Virus record (IMG/VR): IMGVR_UViG_3300045284_000120
Location: 1-44,073 of that record
Source of the DNA: a virus
DNA length: 44,073 nt
Reading direction: 5' to 3' (one strand)
Both the position numbers and the translations under genes were made by a program. Below are positions 24,622 through 32,217 of this stretch, in pieces (position 1 is the first letter of the stretch; the number at the start of each line of letters is the position of its first letter). Under the pieces are notes generated by a model, which saw only the letters and a list, made by a program, of their open reading frames with translations, made no database searches and was not told where the DNA came from.

Positions 24622-25442
24622 AAAAATTTATAGCCTTTATATTCGCGCTTACGCTTTGCGCGGTAGCATCGCCAAGCTTTGCTGCATCCGGCTGCACCTA
24701 TCCCGGCACGCTCGACTCATATGTTGACAAGATAGCCGGTGACTTTTTGACGCTGGCGGATGTAAACAGCCGCAGTTGCGCAATTGAAAAACTAGAAACC
24801 GGCCCGCTCCGTCCTAACGACGGTACCGCGGCCGCGCCAGCTTACGCTTTTCGGTCGGCTGCGAGTTCCGGCATGTACTACACAAGCGGCTCGCCCTTGA
24901 TTGGTTTTTCAATAGGCGGGGTGACTGTAGGGACAATTACCAGGGCTGCATCATCCGTCAATTTTATAAATCTACTCGCAACGGCTACGGGTACAGGGCC
25001 GCAAATTGTTTCGGCTGGCACGGATACGAATGTGCCGCTGGTTTTAAATACCAAAGGTACGGGGGTTATAAACCTTGCCGTCGGCGGGACTATCATGCAG
25101 GCCATCGACAGCAGCGGCCGCATTTCTTTTGGCACGACGCAACTCGCCGGCACAGGCGCAAACGATGTAATCATAAAAAATTTAGCATCGGTGCGTGCTG
25201 TAAATGCGGCTGGGACGAGCACCTTGCAGACCGTAACCCTTGACGCTTCCGACCGGTTACTTCTCGGTGGTACAGGCGTCACAGATATAATTTGGTCCAA
25301 AGCGCTAGTAACGCTAGGCGCCGGCTCTACGGCAACGCTCGGCTTGGCCGGTACACCGGGGCCAACAACGTCAACTCAAAACAGTTGGATGCGTGTTGTT
25401 GATTCTTCTAATAATGCTTTTTTTGTACCGGCGTGGAAATGA
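24618..25442 (+). CDS. Tail-fibre protein with Sec signal peptide
   Basis: 274 residues from the ATG at 24618, which overlaps the previous stop. Signal peptide MKKFIAFIFALTLCAVASPS ending FA (P-S-F-A site). The mature part has the well-known fibre motif GTAAAPAYAFRSAASSGMYY, then GFSIGGVTVGTITRAA, repeated beta segments and LLGGTGVTDIIW. This clearly is fibre-type sequence, yet the gene starts with an export signal. Confidence 0.87.
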   Translation: MKKFIAFIFALTLCAVASPSFAASGCTYPGTLDSYVDKIAGDFLTLADVNSRSCAIEKLETGPLRPNDGTAAAPAYAFRSAASSGMYYTSGSPLIGFSIGGVTVGTITRAASSVNFINLLATATGTGPQIVSAGTDTNVPLVLNTKGTGVINLAVGGTIMQAIDSSGRISFGTTQLAGTGANDVIIKNLASVRAVNAAGTSTLQTVTLDASDRLLLGGTGVTDIIWSKALVTLGAGSTATLGLAGTPGPTTSTQNSWMRVVDSSNNAFFVPAWK

Positions 25443-25455
25443 AAAGGAAAATCCT

Positions 25456-26109
25456 ATGAAATTTAGATGGCTGTTTCTAGCGTTCGCGTTGCTCGGCTTA
25501 CCGGCTATAGCTAACGCGCAGAAAACCTGTACACCTCTGACCGCTACCTCGCAGAACTGTGTTGTGACGCTGACTTGGGCGATCACCGGCGTTGACGCAA
25601 CGCACCCGGCGCCGACGAGTTTTCAACTCAGGCGTGGCGACGGCGGCGGCCCAAAGTCTGTAATTGGCACGGTAAACGCGCCGACGATGTTGTTGCAAAA
25701 TACCTTCACCGATAGCGGCGGCGTCGATCACTGTTGGGACGCGGTTAGCATTCTTGGCCCTGCGTCAAGTGTTGCATCGACGCAAGCGTGCTGGACCTCG
25801 CCGGCAATCGTAGTGCAGGGGCCGCTTGTGCCGCCAACGCCGAGCGGGTTTACCGTGTCGTCGGTGTCGTCAGGTACGATTGAGCTTAGTTGGGCAACAA
25901 CGGACATGGCTGAGGCTTACAAATGGGAGCGACGGAAAGGCAATCAACCAAAACTAATAGAGAAAACTGGGACGGTACTGGCTGCTATTACGAGCTATCG
26001 GGATAGTTATTTAAGACGGGCGACAACATACTGTTATGACGTGGCGGCAATTAATGTATCGGGGATTTCGGGCGCTACTCCTGTATTGTGCGCGACGACA
26101 AGACCTTGA
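25456..26109 (+). CDS. Secreted fibronectin type III protein
   Basis: 217 residues, AAAAGGAAAATCC upstream. Signal peptide MKFRWLFLAFALLGLPAIAN with A-N-A site. Two fibronectin type III-like domains follow: one with VTLTWAITGV ... SFQLRRG, the other with GTIELSWATTDMAEAYKWER and TTYCYDVAAINVSGIS. Cys pairs suggest disulphides. Likely surface-binding module of the secreted group. Confidence 0.85.
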   Translation: MKFRWLFLAFALLGLPAIANAQKTCTPLTATSQNCVVTLTWAITGVDATHPAPTSFQLRRGDGGGPKSVIGTVNAPTMLLQNTFTDSGGVDHCWDAVSILGPASSVASTQACWTSPAIVVQGPLVPPTPSGFTVSSVSSGTIELSWATTDMAEAYKWERRKGNQPKLIEKTGTVLAAITSYRDSYLRRATTYCYDVAAINVSGISGATPVLCATTRP

Positions 26110-26306
26110 GACATTCCGAAATAAAGAGAGTTTGCAGGTGCTTCATTTGCGAGCGCGACGATATACCGGTCGAAGAGATGTCAGGTAAAAGGTGCGCTCT
26201 TTGCGAGAGAGATTACACAAATTTTCGGCGCGCATTCAAGTTAGAACACAATCGATGGCCGACCATGAAGGAGTTTAAGGACGATGAGGTTAGTGAGACA
26301 ACATGA
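26088..26306 (+). CDS. Small zinc-finger protein
   Basis: 72 residues from a GTG at 26088 inside the end of the previous gene; a TTG at 26106 is the alternative. CFIC and CALC, 18 residues apart, form a probable zinc site. The rest is a basic helix with LEHNRWPTMKEF. Function unknown; overlaps the next small frame by 4 bases. Confidence 0.65.
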   Translation: MRDDKTLRHSEIKRVCRCFICERDDIPVEEMSGKRCALCERDYTNFRRAFKLEHNRWPTMKEFKDDEVSETT

Positions 26307-26437
26307 CAACCGAGCAGCGTAAAAAAATGCAGGCGGAACTGGCCGCGCTTAATAAGAAGATTTGTCGCGCTTGAAGCGTTACTGAACGGGTACAACAGAA
26401 AAAAGAGTCATCTTGAAATGCTGTTGGCGAGGACGTG
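26303..26437 (+). pseudogene. Short helical gene, probably frameshifted
   Basis: ATG at 26303 gives MTTEQRKKMQAELAALNKKICRA, then stops at 26374. A +1 shift just before it continues ALEALLNGYNRKKSHLEMLL to the stop at 26437. Together these make a natural-looking 45-residue coiled coil. Either a frameshift mutation, a programmed +1 event or a sequencing slip. Confidence 0.4.
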
Positions 26438-26438
26438 A

Positions 26439-26756
26439 TTGGCACTTGCGAACACGACGGATATTTGGAGCGCAGCCGGGACGGTTTTTATCGTGGTTGT
26501 TATTAGCGCGCTTACGGTGATGGGAGTTTGGGAGCATGACAATCGCAAAGAAGAGCATCAAGCGCTTGAGGCATTGATTCGGGTAGAAAACGAATCGGTC
26601 AGGATTAAAATGGATGCGGTAATTTGTACCAGCAAACTGAATCTTTTTTCGCAAACATTGCCGAAGGGGCAAGCAATCAGTTGGCATGATATCCCGCAGG
26701 AATATTGGCCTTGTATGCCGAAGAATTTTATTGATGAGCGGAAAACTATTCGTTAA
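26439..26756 (+). CDS. Membrane protein with periplasmic Cys tail
   Basis: 105 residues from a TTG with GAGG upstream. One membrane helix (GTVFIVVVISALTVMGV) after a short N-terminus, then a charged helix and two Cys (VICTSK and WPCMP). Topology suits an inner-membrane protein with a periplasmic domain; spanin or antiholin roles are possible. Starts the block of small membrane proteins. Confidence 0.65.
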   Translation: MALANTTDIWSAAGTVFIVVVISALTVMGVWEHDNRKEEHQALEALIRVENESVRIKMDAVICTSKLNLFSQTLPKGQAISWHDIPQEYWPCMPKNFIDERKTIR

Positions 26757-26776
26757 CGTCGGATAGGAGAAACTAA

Positions 26777-26977
26777 ATGAGTTTATTTATTCGGGTGCTT
26801 CAAGTGCTGCTGGCTATCGCCTTTGTTGTCTTAGCTTATTACTGCGTAATTTGGGTCTTAGGGATGCTCGGCATAAGTGTGCCGGATCACATTTTAAAAG
26901 TGATTTTCGTGATCCTTGGTCTACTCGCAGTCATTGGTGGACTGTCAGGGCGATTTGATAACTGGTGGAAGACATAG
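26777..26977 (+). CDS. Two-TM small membrane protein (holin candidate)
   Basis: 66 residues with AGGAGA upstream. Two hydrophobic helices (VLLAIAFVVLAYYCVIWVL and LKVIFVILGLLAVIGG) and a Trp-rich, charged C-terminus. Size and topology fit class II holins but also common phage membrane proteins of unknown role. Confidence 0.7.
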   Translation: MSLFIRVLQVLLAIAFVVLAYYCVIWVLGMLGISVPDHILKVIFVILGLLAVIGGLSGRFDNWWKT

Positions 26978-26984
26978 CGCCGTG

Positions 26985-27677
26985 GTGACAGCAAAAACAA
27001 ATCCAACAGGTATTCCAATCGATGCCAGCGGCGGGCCAACAATAGACCCGACGAAAAACGTTCTCGACCTTGTTACTGCGGCAATCGGGCGTCAGGACGA
27101 TTTGCGCGAAGCCAGCGAAAAATTAGCCGTGATGCAGCTTACTTGTCAGAAAGAGGTTGGGGATTTACGGGAGAGACATGCAGAGGTTATCAGGGACCTT
27201 CAGGCACGGCACTTATCTGAACTGAGCAAAGCCGAGGCGGCAAGATTAGATTCTATTCGGCAAATTGATCGTGAGGAAGGCGGTAAGACGGCGGCGCAGA
27301 TTTCCGCGGCGGTGCAGACACTCGCATCGCAGACTCAAGCAAACGCCGAGACTCTTAGGAATCAAGTGGCACAAACAGCAGAGACGTTGAGAAACCAGGT
27401 AGCGACAACCCAACTAGCTTCGCAGAATACTTTTAACACTACGGTTGCGGAATTTAATAAACGCATTTCGCAATTAGAATTGTCCTCGTCTGAAGGCAAG
27501 GGGAAGCAGACTTTATCCGATCCGATGCTTTTGGAAATGGTTGCAGAAATGAAGGCAACAAATAGAACGCTGGCAGTCGGGGGCGGGAAAGCTGAAAGTA
27601 TGAGTCAATTCCTCGGCTGGATTGTTGGAATCGCGGGGGCGGTTGTGGCGGCTATCGTTTTTATAATGAAGGGATAA
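26985..27677 (+). CDS. Coiled-coil protein with C-terminal TM
   Basis: 230 residues if read from the GTG at 26985 (a GTG lies just before it at 26982; an upstream TTG at 26916 overlaps the previous gene). Long coiled coil with repeated ETLRNQVAQTAETLRNQVAT units at about residues 120-140, and a C-terminal membrane helix GWIVGIAGAVVAAIVFI. Tail-anchored topology; could act with the small membrane proteins in lysis or in the envelope. Confidence 0.7.
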   Translation: MTAKTNPTGIPIDASGGPTIDPTKNVLDLVTAAIGRQDDLREASEKLAVMQLTCQKEVGDLRERHAEVIRDLQARHLSELSKAEAARLDSIRQIDREEGGKTAAQISAAVQTLASQTQANAETLRNQVAQTAETLRNQVATTQLASQNTFNTTVAEFNKRISQLELSSSEGKGKQTLSDPMLLEMVAEMKATNRTLAVGGGKAESMSQFLGWIVGIAGAVVAAIVFIMKG

Positions 27678-27890
27678 ATGGAATCCGAACAACTCAACGG
27701 ATATGTGCGGCCTGCCGTTACCATCGCGTTCACTGGGACGTTTTGTTACCTCTCGATCATCGGTACAATTACACCAGACGTGTTTGTCCCGACTGTAACT
27801 ATGGTGCTGATATACTGGTTTAAGTCACGCGATGAGCAGAAACAAGGCGAGCAGATCATTGCGCAGATTAAGGAAGCTAAGAAAGAATAA
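27678..27890 (+). CDS. Holin-like membrane protein
   Basis: 70 residues, ATG directly after the previous stop. Two membrane segments (AVTIAFTGTFCYLSIIGTI and VFVPTVTMVLIYWF) and a charged helical C-terminus (QGEQIIAQIKEAKKE). This is the usual make-up of a small phage holin that forms membrane lesions at lysis time. The best holin candidate, but no endolysin is recognised beside it. Confidence 0.7.
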   Translation: MESEQLNGYVRPAVTIAFTGTFCYLSIIGTITPDVFVPTVTMVLIYWFKSRDEQKQGEQIIAQIKEAKKE

Positions 27891-27905
27891 ATAAAGGAGA
27901 AAGTT

Positions 27906-28139
27906 ATGAAAAAGAAACCAACGGCTAAGAAACCAGTTAAAGTGGATCACTGGCAAAAACAGGCGAATCATTTTCAGAAAATCCTCGACGACATGTCGGC
28001 AGTTGTTGCTGATCCGGCGACAACGCCAGAAGATTTAGCCGAGGCGCAGCAAACTATCATTGACATGACGGCCAATCTGGCGCGGTTGGTGGACAAGCAC
28101 GCCGTGCGATTGTCGGCAAAGCACGCGCCAGCGGTATAA
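27906..28139 (+). CDS. Small basic helical protein
   Basis: 77 residues with AAAGGAGAAAGTT ribosome site. Lys-rich start (KKKPTAKKPVK) followed by a charged helix and a hydrophobic-poor tail. No family recognised. The next 25 bases contain a short CGGCA/TGCCG hairpin. Confidence 0.7.
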   Translation: MKKKPTAKKPVKVDHWQKQANHFQKILDDMSAVVADPATTPEDLAEAQQTIIDMTANLARLVDKHAVRLSAKHAPAV

Positions 28140-28164
28140 ACGGCAAGGGAGATGCCGGTCTTAA

Positions 28165-28332
28165 ATGACGGACAGCGCGCTAGAAATCGTCGGCTTTGCA
28201 TTTCGTACACTATTTTATCAATGCCTAATTTTAGGCGTAGGCGTTTTAAACATCGTGATTGACAACTATCTAGTAATTCTTTTGATCCTGCTCGTCTGTG
28301 TCGGCGTGCGCATGGTTTGGAGAGTGAGATAA
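28165..28332 (+). CDS. 55-residue two-TM membrane protein
   Basis: Begins MTDSALEIVGFAFRTLFYQC and consists almost entirely of hydrophobic segments (CLILGVGVLNIVI; LVILLILLVCVGVRMVW). Two helices with a very short loop. Stop is 2 bases before the lipoprotein start. A minimal holin or antiholin is possible. Confidence 0.65.
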   Translation: MTDSALEIVGFAFRTLFYQCLILGVGVLNIVIDNYLVILLILLVCVGVRMVWRVR

Positions 28333-28334
28333 TT

Positions 28335-28712
28335 ATGAAGGACATTAATGTCTTTATAGCGCGGGCTAATTTCTTTGCGGCGCTCGCTATTTTTATGGCC
28401 ATGCTGGCTATCGTGTTGAGCCTTACCGGTTGCACCGCGCGGGATCAATCGGCAAAGACAATAGCGACTTATGAGATCAGCGCGGATGGTATCAAGAAAA
28501 TTAATTACGAAAGCACGAAGGAACAGCAAGGGCTAACCTTCGACTTGCAGGAAGAGAGCGGCAAGGTCAAGAGCGTTAAGATCCGCGCCGATCGATCAAC
28601 CACCAATGATGAGTCGGTGACAGCATCAATGGCGGTGCAGTTAAAGATGCTGGAATTATTACAGACCTTAACGGGGCTTGCGGCAAAAGCGGCGATGACC
28701 GGCGGAAGCTGA
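28335..28712 (+). CDS. Lipoprotein
   Basis: 125 residues from ATG 28335 (an upstream in-frame ATG at 28317 is less likely). Hydrophobic segment AALAIFMAMLAIVLSLTGCT with the lipobox LTGC, so a lipid-anchored protein after cleavage by signal peptidase II. The rest is a charged domain with YEISADGIKKINYES and a coiled-coil-like tail. Could be an outer-membrane spanin partner. Confidence 0.78.
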   Translation: MKDINVFIARANFFAALAIFMAMLAIVLSLTGCTARDQSAKTIATYEISADGIKKINYESTKEQQGLTFDLQEESGKVKSVKIRADRSTTNDESVTASMAVQLKMLELLQTLTGLAAKAAMTGGS

Positions 28713-28915
28713 TGACCGAACTCGAAATCATCGACAAGGTTTACGAAAATTGGGTTGAGCAAGCAACGGCACAGTTGTTTTCGGTACTGATACTTGAGGA
28801 CAATAACGGGACCGTTGCTCACGAGAGCGCGGAGCGCCGATTCAGATACGCGCTAAAAATGGCGGCGGGCACACGCGACCGCGCCAAGGGTTTGATTCAA
28901 GGGACGGAACGATGA
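28712..28915 (+). CDS. Small helical hypothetical protein
   Basis: 67 residues, start overlapping the lipoprotein stop (TGATGA), end overlapping the next start (ATGA). Charged alpha-helical sequence (AERRFRYALKMAAGTRDRAK). Function unknown. Confidence 0.72.
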   Translation: MTELEIIDKVYENWVEQATAQLFSVLILEDNNGTVAHESAERRFRYALKMAAGTRDRAKGLIQGTER

Positions 28916-30522
28916 CCACCGCAAACGAATTTTGGCAAGGCTATGCGCCGGAAGTGAAGGTGCAGCCGGGCAATCCCGAGGCGCAAAAGTACGGCAAAAT
29001 GTGGGAGCGGCCGGAATATCGCGTGATGGCGCCGGGTGAGATATTCGCCGGGTTGTTTCTTACCATAGCGAAGCCTGCGAAAGGGGCTCGGGTAATCGAC
29101 TTCGGTTGTGGAACCGGCCGCGGTGCTGCGAAGCTCGCGCAGGCAGGGCTGCAAGTCACGATGATTGATTTCGTGCGTAATTGTCTTGATCCGGCAGTTA
29201 AGGACATAGTCGACGGGCCAGATCCTAAACTCTATTTCATCAAAGGCGATTTGGAAAAGCCTATCGCCGTCACTGCGGAGTATGGCTTCTGCACCGATGT
29301 CATGGAACATATTCCGCCGGATAAAGTCGGCGTCGTGCTCGATAATATCCTCAAGGCCGCGCAGCACGTCTGGGTTTCAATCGCCATGTTTGAAGATGCT
29401 TGCGGCGAGCTAATCGGCGAAAAGCTGCACTTGTCGGTGCATAAGTTTGACTGGTGGCGTGCGCAATTCGAGGCACGCGATTGCGTGATAAAATACGGAC
29501 AGAGTACAGGCGACGGCAAATATGCTCACTTCTACGTTTCCGCTTGGCAGGACGGCAAGGCGATTGTTGAGCATGGTGTAATAAATACCGAGCAGGAACA
29601 GATACGCACCAACGTCCGGCATAACTGCGAACAGGGCTGGACGCCATGCCAGCCACACGAGGGCAACGATTTTGAGTGCATGATTCTCGGCGGCGGGCCG
29701 TCTATGGCTGCTTTCGAGGACGAGATAAAAAAGAATCGCGCCGACGGGGTAAAATTGCTCACTCTTAACGGAGCATATAATTGGGCAGTGCATCACGGCA
29801 TTACCCCGTCGGCGCAGATCGTTGTCGATGCGCGGGCGTTCAATGCGCGGTTTGTTGATCCAGTTGTGGACGGCTGCAAATATCTGATTTCTTCGCAATG
29901 CGATCCGTCGGTGTTTGATAAACTGCCGCAAAATTGGCGCATTCGTCGGCCTGATGGTGAATTTCAACGATGGGGGCATGGTCGAGAAGATGCCGGGCAC
30001 ATTTTAGAATATGACTCCGAAGAAGATGCGAGACAGACATGCAACTATTTGGCGAATGATTACGCCATTACTGGCTTAGTGCCGGAATTATTTATTAGTA
30101 CCTATATATGGCACACCTCGGCGGAAATGATCGCGGATATTTTGCAAGAGTTTTATCCAATCCAGTATTGGGCGATACCCGGCGGCTCGACGGTGCTGTT
30201 GCGGGCGATTCCATTGATGCGGATGCTCGGCTATCGCAAGTTTATTCTTTATGGGTGTGATTCCTGCGTCACCAACGGCAATCATCACGCCTACGAGCAA
30301 AAAGAAAACGATAGCGAGCCGGTATTTCCGGTTGTAGTTAATCCCGGCGGGCGCGTTTTCCAATGCACGACTTGGCAAATTTCACAGGGGCAGGAGTTCA
30401 TTGATTTGATTCGCTACCTTGGCGAGGAAATCGAGCTAGACGTTAGGGGCGACGGGCTATTGAGTCATATTTTGCAGGTGGGTGCGGAGCAGGCGGAGAT
30501 TCAAGAGATTAAGCTGGACTGA
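28912..30522 (+). CDS. Fusion: methyltransferase plus DUF115-like domain
   Basis: 536 residues. N-terminal half is a class I methyltransferase: motif I VIDFGCGTGRG (61-71), then VTMIDFVRN and FCTDVMEHIPPDKVG. The C-terminal half from about 255 matches the DUF115/MptE-like fold of Maf flagellin-modifying proteins: CMILGGGPSMAAFEDEIKK, LLTLNGAYNWAVHHGI, IVVDARAFNARFV and GGSTVLLRAIPLMRMLGYRK. DUF115 members transfer sugars or bind nucleotide-like substrates. Overlaps both neighbours. A role in modifying phage or host glycans is inferred. Confidence 0.85.
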   Translation: MTTANEFWQGYAPEVKVQPGNPEAQKYGKMWERPEYRVMAPGEIFAGLFLTIAKPAKGARVIDFGCGTGRGAAKLAQAGLQVTMIDFVRNCLDPAVKDIVDGPDPKLYFIKGDLEKPIAVTAEYGFCTDVMEHIPPDKVGVVLDNILKAAQHVWVSIAMFEDACGELIGEKLHLSVHKFDWWRAQFEARDCVIKYGQSTGDGKYAHFYVSAWQDGKAIVEHGVINTEQEQIRTNVRHNCEQGWTPCQPHEGNDFECMILGGGPSMAAFEDEIKKNRADGVKLLTLNGAYNWAVHHGITPSAQIVVDARAFNARFVDPVVDGCKYLISSQCDPSVFDKLPQNWRIRRPDGEFQRWGHGREDAGHILEYDSEEDARQTCNYLANDYAITGLVPELFISTYIWHTSAEMIADILQEFYPIQYWAIPGGSTVLLRAIPLMRMLGYRKFILYGCDSCVTNGNHHAYEQKENDSEPVFPVVVNPGGRVFQCTTWQISQGQEFIDLIRYLGEEIELDVRGDGLLSHILQVGAEQAEIQEIKLD

Positions 30523-30689
30523 TGATGCAATTGCCTAACTGGGTCAACGAAACGATTCGCAAGTTTGTAGCGCCGCCGACGGGCAAGGTGATTATTGAAT
30601 TGGAGTGCTATCAGAACGGCGTAACGAAAATGGAAATCGGCGGGGTGACGAGGACTAAACCGGAAAAGGAAGTTGAGGAAGCTCGATGA
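30522..30689 (+). CDS. 55-residue hypothetical protein
   Basis: ATGATG overlapping the previous stop. MMQLPNWVNETIRKFVAPPT then IIELECYQNGVTKMEIGGV and a charged tail. Beta-hairpin-like middle. Short spacing and overlap with both neighbours argue for translation; no family recognised. Confidence 0.6.
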   Translation: MMQLPNWVNETIRKFVAPPTGKVIIELECYQNGVTKMEIGGVTRTKPEKEVEEAR

Positions 30690-30841
30690 ATATCCCAATT
30701 CAGGCAGATAGCATTCTGCTGGAAATGGCAAAGCGCGATCCCGAACGCTTGCGGGATATTTTAATTGTCTCTCAAGTCGAGGTGCGAGAAGTTACGCAAG
30801 AAGAATTTGATCGTATTAAAACTGAGGTTAAGAGAGTATAG
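30686..30841 (+). CDS. 51-residue hypothetical protein
   Basis: Overlaps the previous gene by ATGA. MNIPIQADSILLEMAKRDP then a helical, charged tail EVTQEEFDRIKTEVKRV. Its stop is 10 bases before the homing-type nuclease. Function unknown. Confidence 0.58.
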   Translation: MNIPIQADSILLEMAKRDPERLRDILIVSQVEVREVTQEEFDRIKTEVKRV

Positions 30842-30851
30842 TCGGGCCACA

Positions 30852-31613
30852 ATGAAGATTTGTAAGGAGATAGGTTGCGGGCGAAAATATTTCGGTGCCG
30901 GCCTTTGTTCAATGCACTATTCTCGTTTACGTCGTCACGATAATTTAGACAAGCCTGTAAAAGTTCCGTGGAACAAGGGCGCAAGAAGCGTGCGAGATTT
31001 ATGTGGGGAGTCAGGTTGTTCAAATCATATTCATTCTCGCGATCCTAAACTTTGCAAAATCCACTATCAGCGTTTCATGAGACACGGCGATACGGCTCGC
31101 CGATGGCCGCCGACTCTGGGAGTTAAATGGACACCGGAACATTCAGCCAAATTTAGCGCGGTGATGCTCGGACGAACAATATCACCCGAAGGAAAACAAC
31201 AGAGAAGCGCGGCATTGATGGGCAGAGTATTCTCTAAAGAAACAAAAACAAAGATGAGGCTGGCAAAATTGGGGAGATCGTTACCGGAACAACATGCCAG
31301 AAACATTTTGCTCAATAAAAAATATCTGCGCAGGGAATATAAAGGACATAATTTCCGATCTTCCTATGAATTAAGACTAGCGCAGGCTTTCGATGCTAGA
31401 GGGATTCGCTGGGAGTATGAGCCAACACGATTTGATTTAGGCGACTCAAGTTACATTCCCGATTTTTATCTGCCTGATTTAAAAGTTTACTGGGAAGCTA
31501 AAGGTTATTTTTGGCCTAAGAGCATTGAGAAGGTGCGGCGGTTTCGTTTGTTGAATCCTGACAAGCCTCTCATCGTTGCGAACGATGCGGTTATCAAGAT
31601 GATGGAAAAGTAA
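30852..31613 (+). CDS. PD-(D/E)XK homing-type endonuclease
   Basis: 253 residues from the ATG at 30852. Two zinc-finger units of the type C-x4-C-x9-C-x2-H (4-22) and C-x4-C-x11-C-x2-H (51-71) recall the DNA-binding heads of phage HNH proteins. Three NUMOD3-like repeats follow (TPEHSAKFSAVMLGR, SPEGKQQRSAALMGR, SKETKTKMRLAKLGR). The C-terminus is a PD-(D/E)XK nuclease: SYELR (E173), YIPDFYL (D204) and YWEAKGY (E215, K217). No HNH motif is present. Probably a free-standing mobile endonuclease. Confidence 0.83.
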   Translation: MKICKEIGCGRKYFGAGLCSMHYSRLRRHDNLDKPVKVPWNKGARSVRDLCGESGCSNHIHSRDPKLCKIHYQRFMRHGDTARRWPPTLGVKWTPEHSAKFSAVMLGRTISPEGKQQRSAALMGRVFSKETKTKMRLAKLGRSLPEQHARNILLNKKYLRREYKGHNFRSSYELRLAQAFDARGIRWEYEPTRFDLGDSSYIPDFYLPDLKVYWEAKGYFWPKSIEKVRRFRLLNPDKPLIVANDAVIKMMEK

Positions 31614-31682
31614 AAACCTCTTGCAATCTGTACGTGTCCCGTACATAAAAAAAATAATTCTAGGGCAGTTCGTCGATGACAT

Positions 31683-31708
31683 GAAGCCTTCCAAAATTGG
31701 AGGGCTTC
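31683..31708 (+). promoter_or_regulatory. Hairpin enclosing the ribosome site of the next gene
   Basis: GAAGCCTTCCAA at 31683-31694 can pair with TTGGAGGGCTTC at 31697-31708 (one G-T pair). The 3' arm holds GGAGGG, the Shine-Dalgarno for ATG 31712. In RNA this would mask the ribosome site. Confidence 0.6.
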
Positions 31709-31711
31709 ACT

Positions 31712-32206
31712 ATGGCGGCAGGGACATGGAAAATTTATACCAAGGCCAAAAAAATTATTGGAACGGGTGGCGGGGCGATGACTGCTGGTGGAATTACTTT
31801 AGGAGTAGGAGTTTTTAAACTTTCACTGCACAGAGCAAGCGCTAGTGCTAACATCCTCAAAGTCTCAATCGGCGGTATTTCAACTTTTGCGTCTGTACCG
31901 GGCGAGATAAGCGCGGTTGGCGGCTATGTCGCAGCAGGGCGCAACTTGCTACCGGCAACCGGACAGTGGACAACCGGCGCAAGCACTAAGCAATTAAAAT
32001 TCACTTACTCGACGGTTGGGCTTGTGTATACGGCGAGCGGCGCGAGCTTGAGTAATATCAAGTATGCGCTGATCCGCACATCGTCGGGCGCGGCCGCAGG
32101 CAAGGTGCTTTGCTTCTGCACGTTGTCAACGGCGGCGTTTACGATTACGAGCCCAAATACGCTCACAATATTGCCTGCGGCGACGGGCGTGTTCACCTTG
32201 GCTTAG
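31712..32206 (+). CDS. Phage appendage protein
   Basis: 164 residues, GGAGGG 8 bases upstream (the longer in-frame TTG start at 31697 is unlikely). MAAGTWKIYTKAKKIIG, ITLGVGVFKLSLHRAS and ASVPGEISAVGGYVAAGRNL recur in phage appendage/structural proteins as I recall them. Beta-rich; likely part of the virion tail tip. Confidence 0.75.
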   Translation: MAAGTWKIYTKAKKIIGTGGGAMTAGGITLGVGVFKLSLHRASASANILKVSIGGISTFASVPGEISAVGGYVAAGRNLLPATGQWTTGASTKQLKFTYSTVGLVYTASGASLSNIKYALIRTSSGAAAGKVLCFCTLSTAAFTITSPNTLTILPAATGVFTLA

Positions 32207-32217
32207 GTCAAAGTGTT

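Noticed and set aside
18221-25442. Diversity-generating retroelement acting on fibre genes
   Set aside because: No reverse transcriptase and no template/variable repeat pair was seen in the window.
28141-28157. CGGCA/TGCCG mini-hairpin before the 28165 gene
   Set aside because: Only five base pairs; may occur by chance and there is no sign of function.
29410-30000. 196-residue minus-strand frame opposite the methyltransferase-DUF115 gene
   Set aside because: Composition is shadow-like and the plus strand is convincing across the same region.
31626-31660. GTACG/CGTAC stem as terminator after the homing nuclease
   Set aside because: Five-base stem followed by an A run, not a T run; too weak to call as a terminator.
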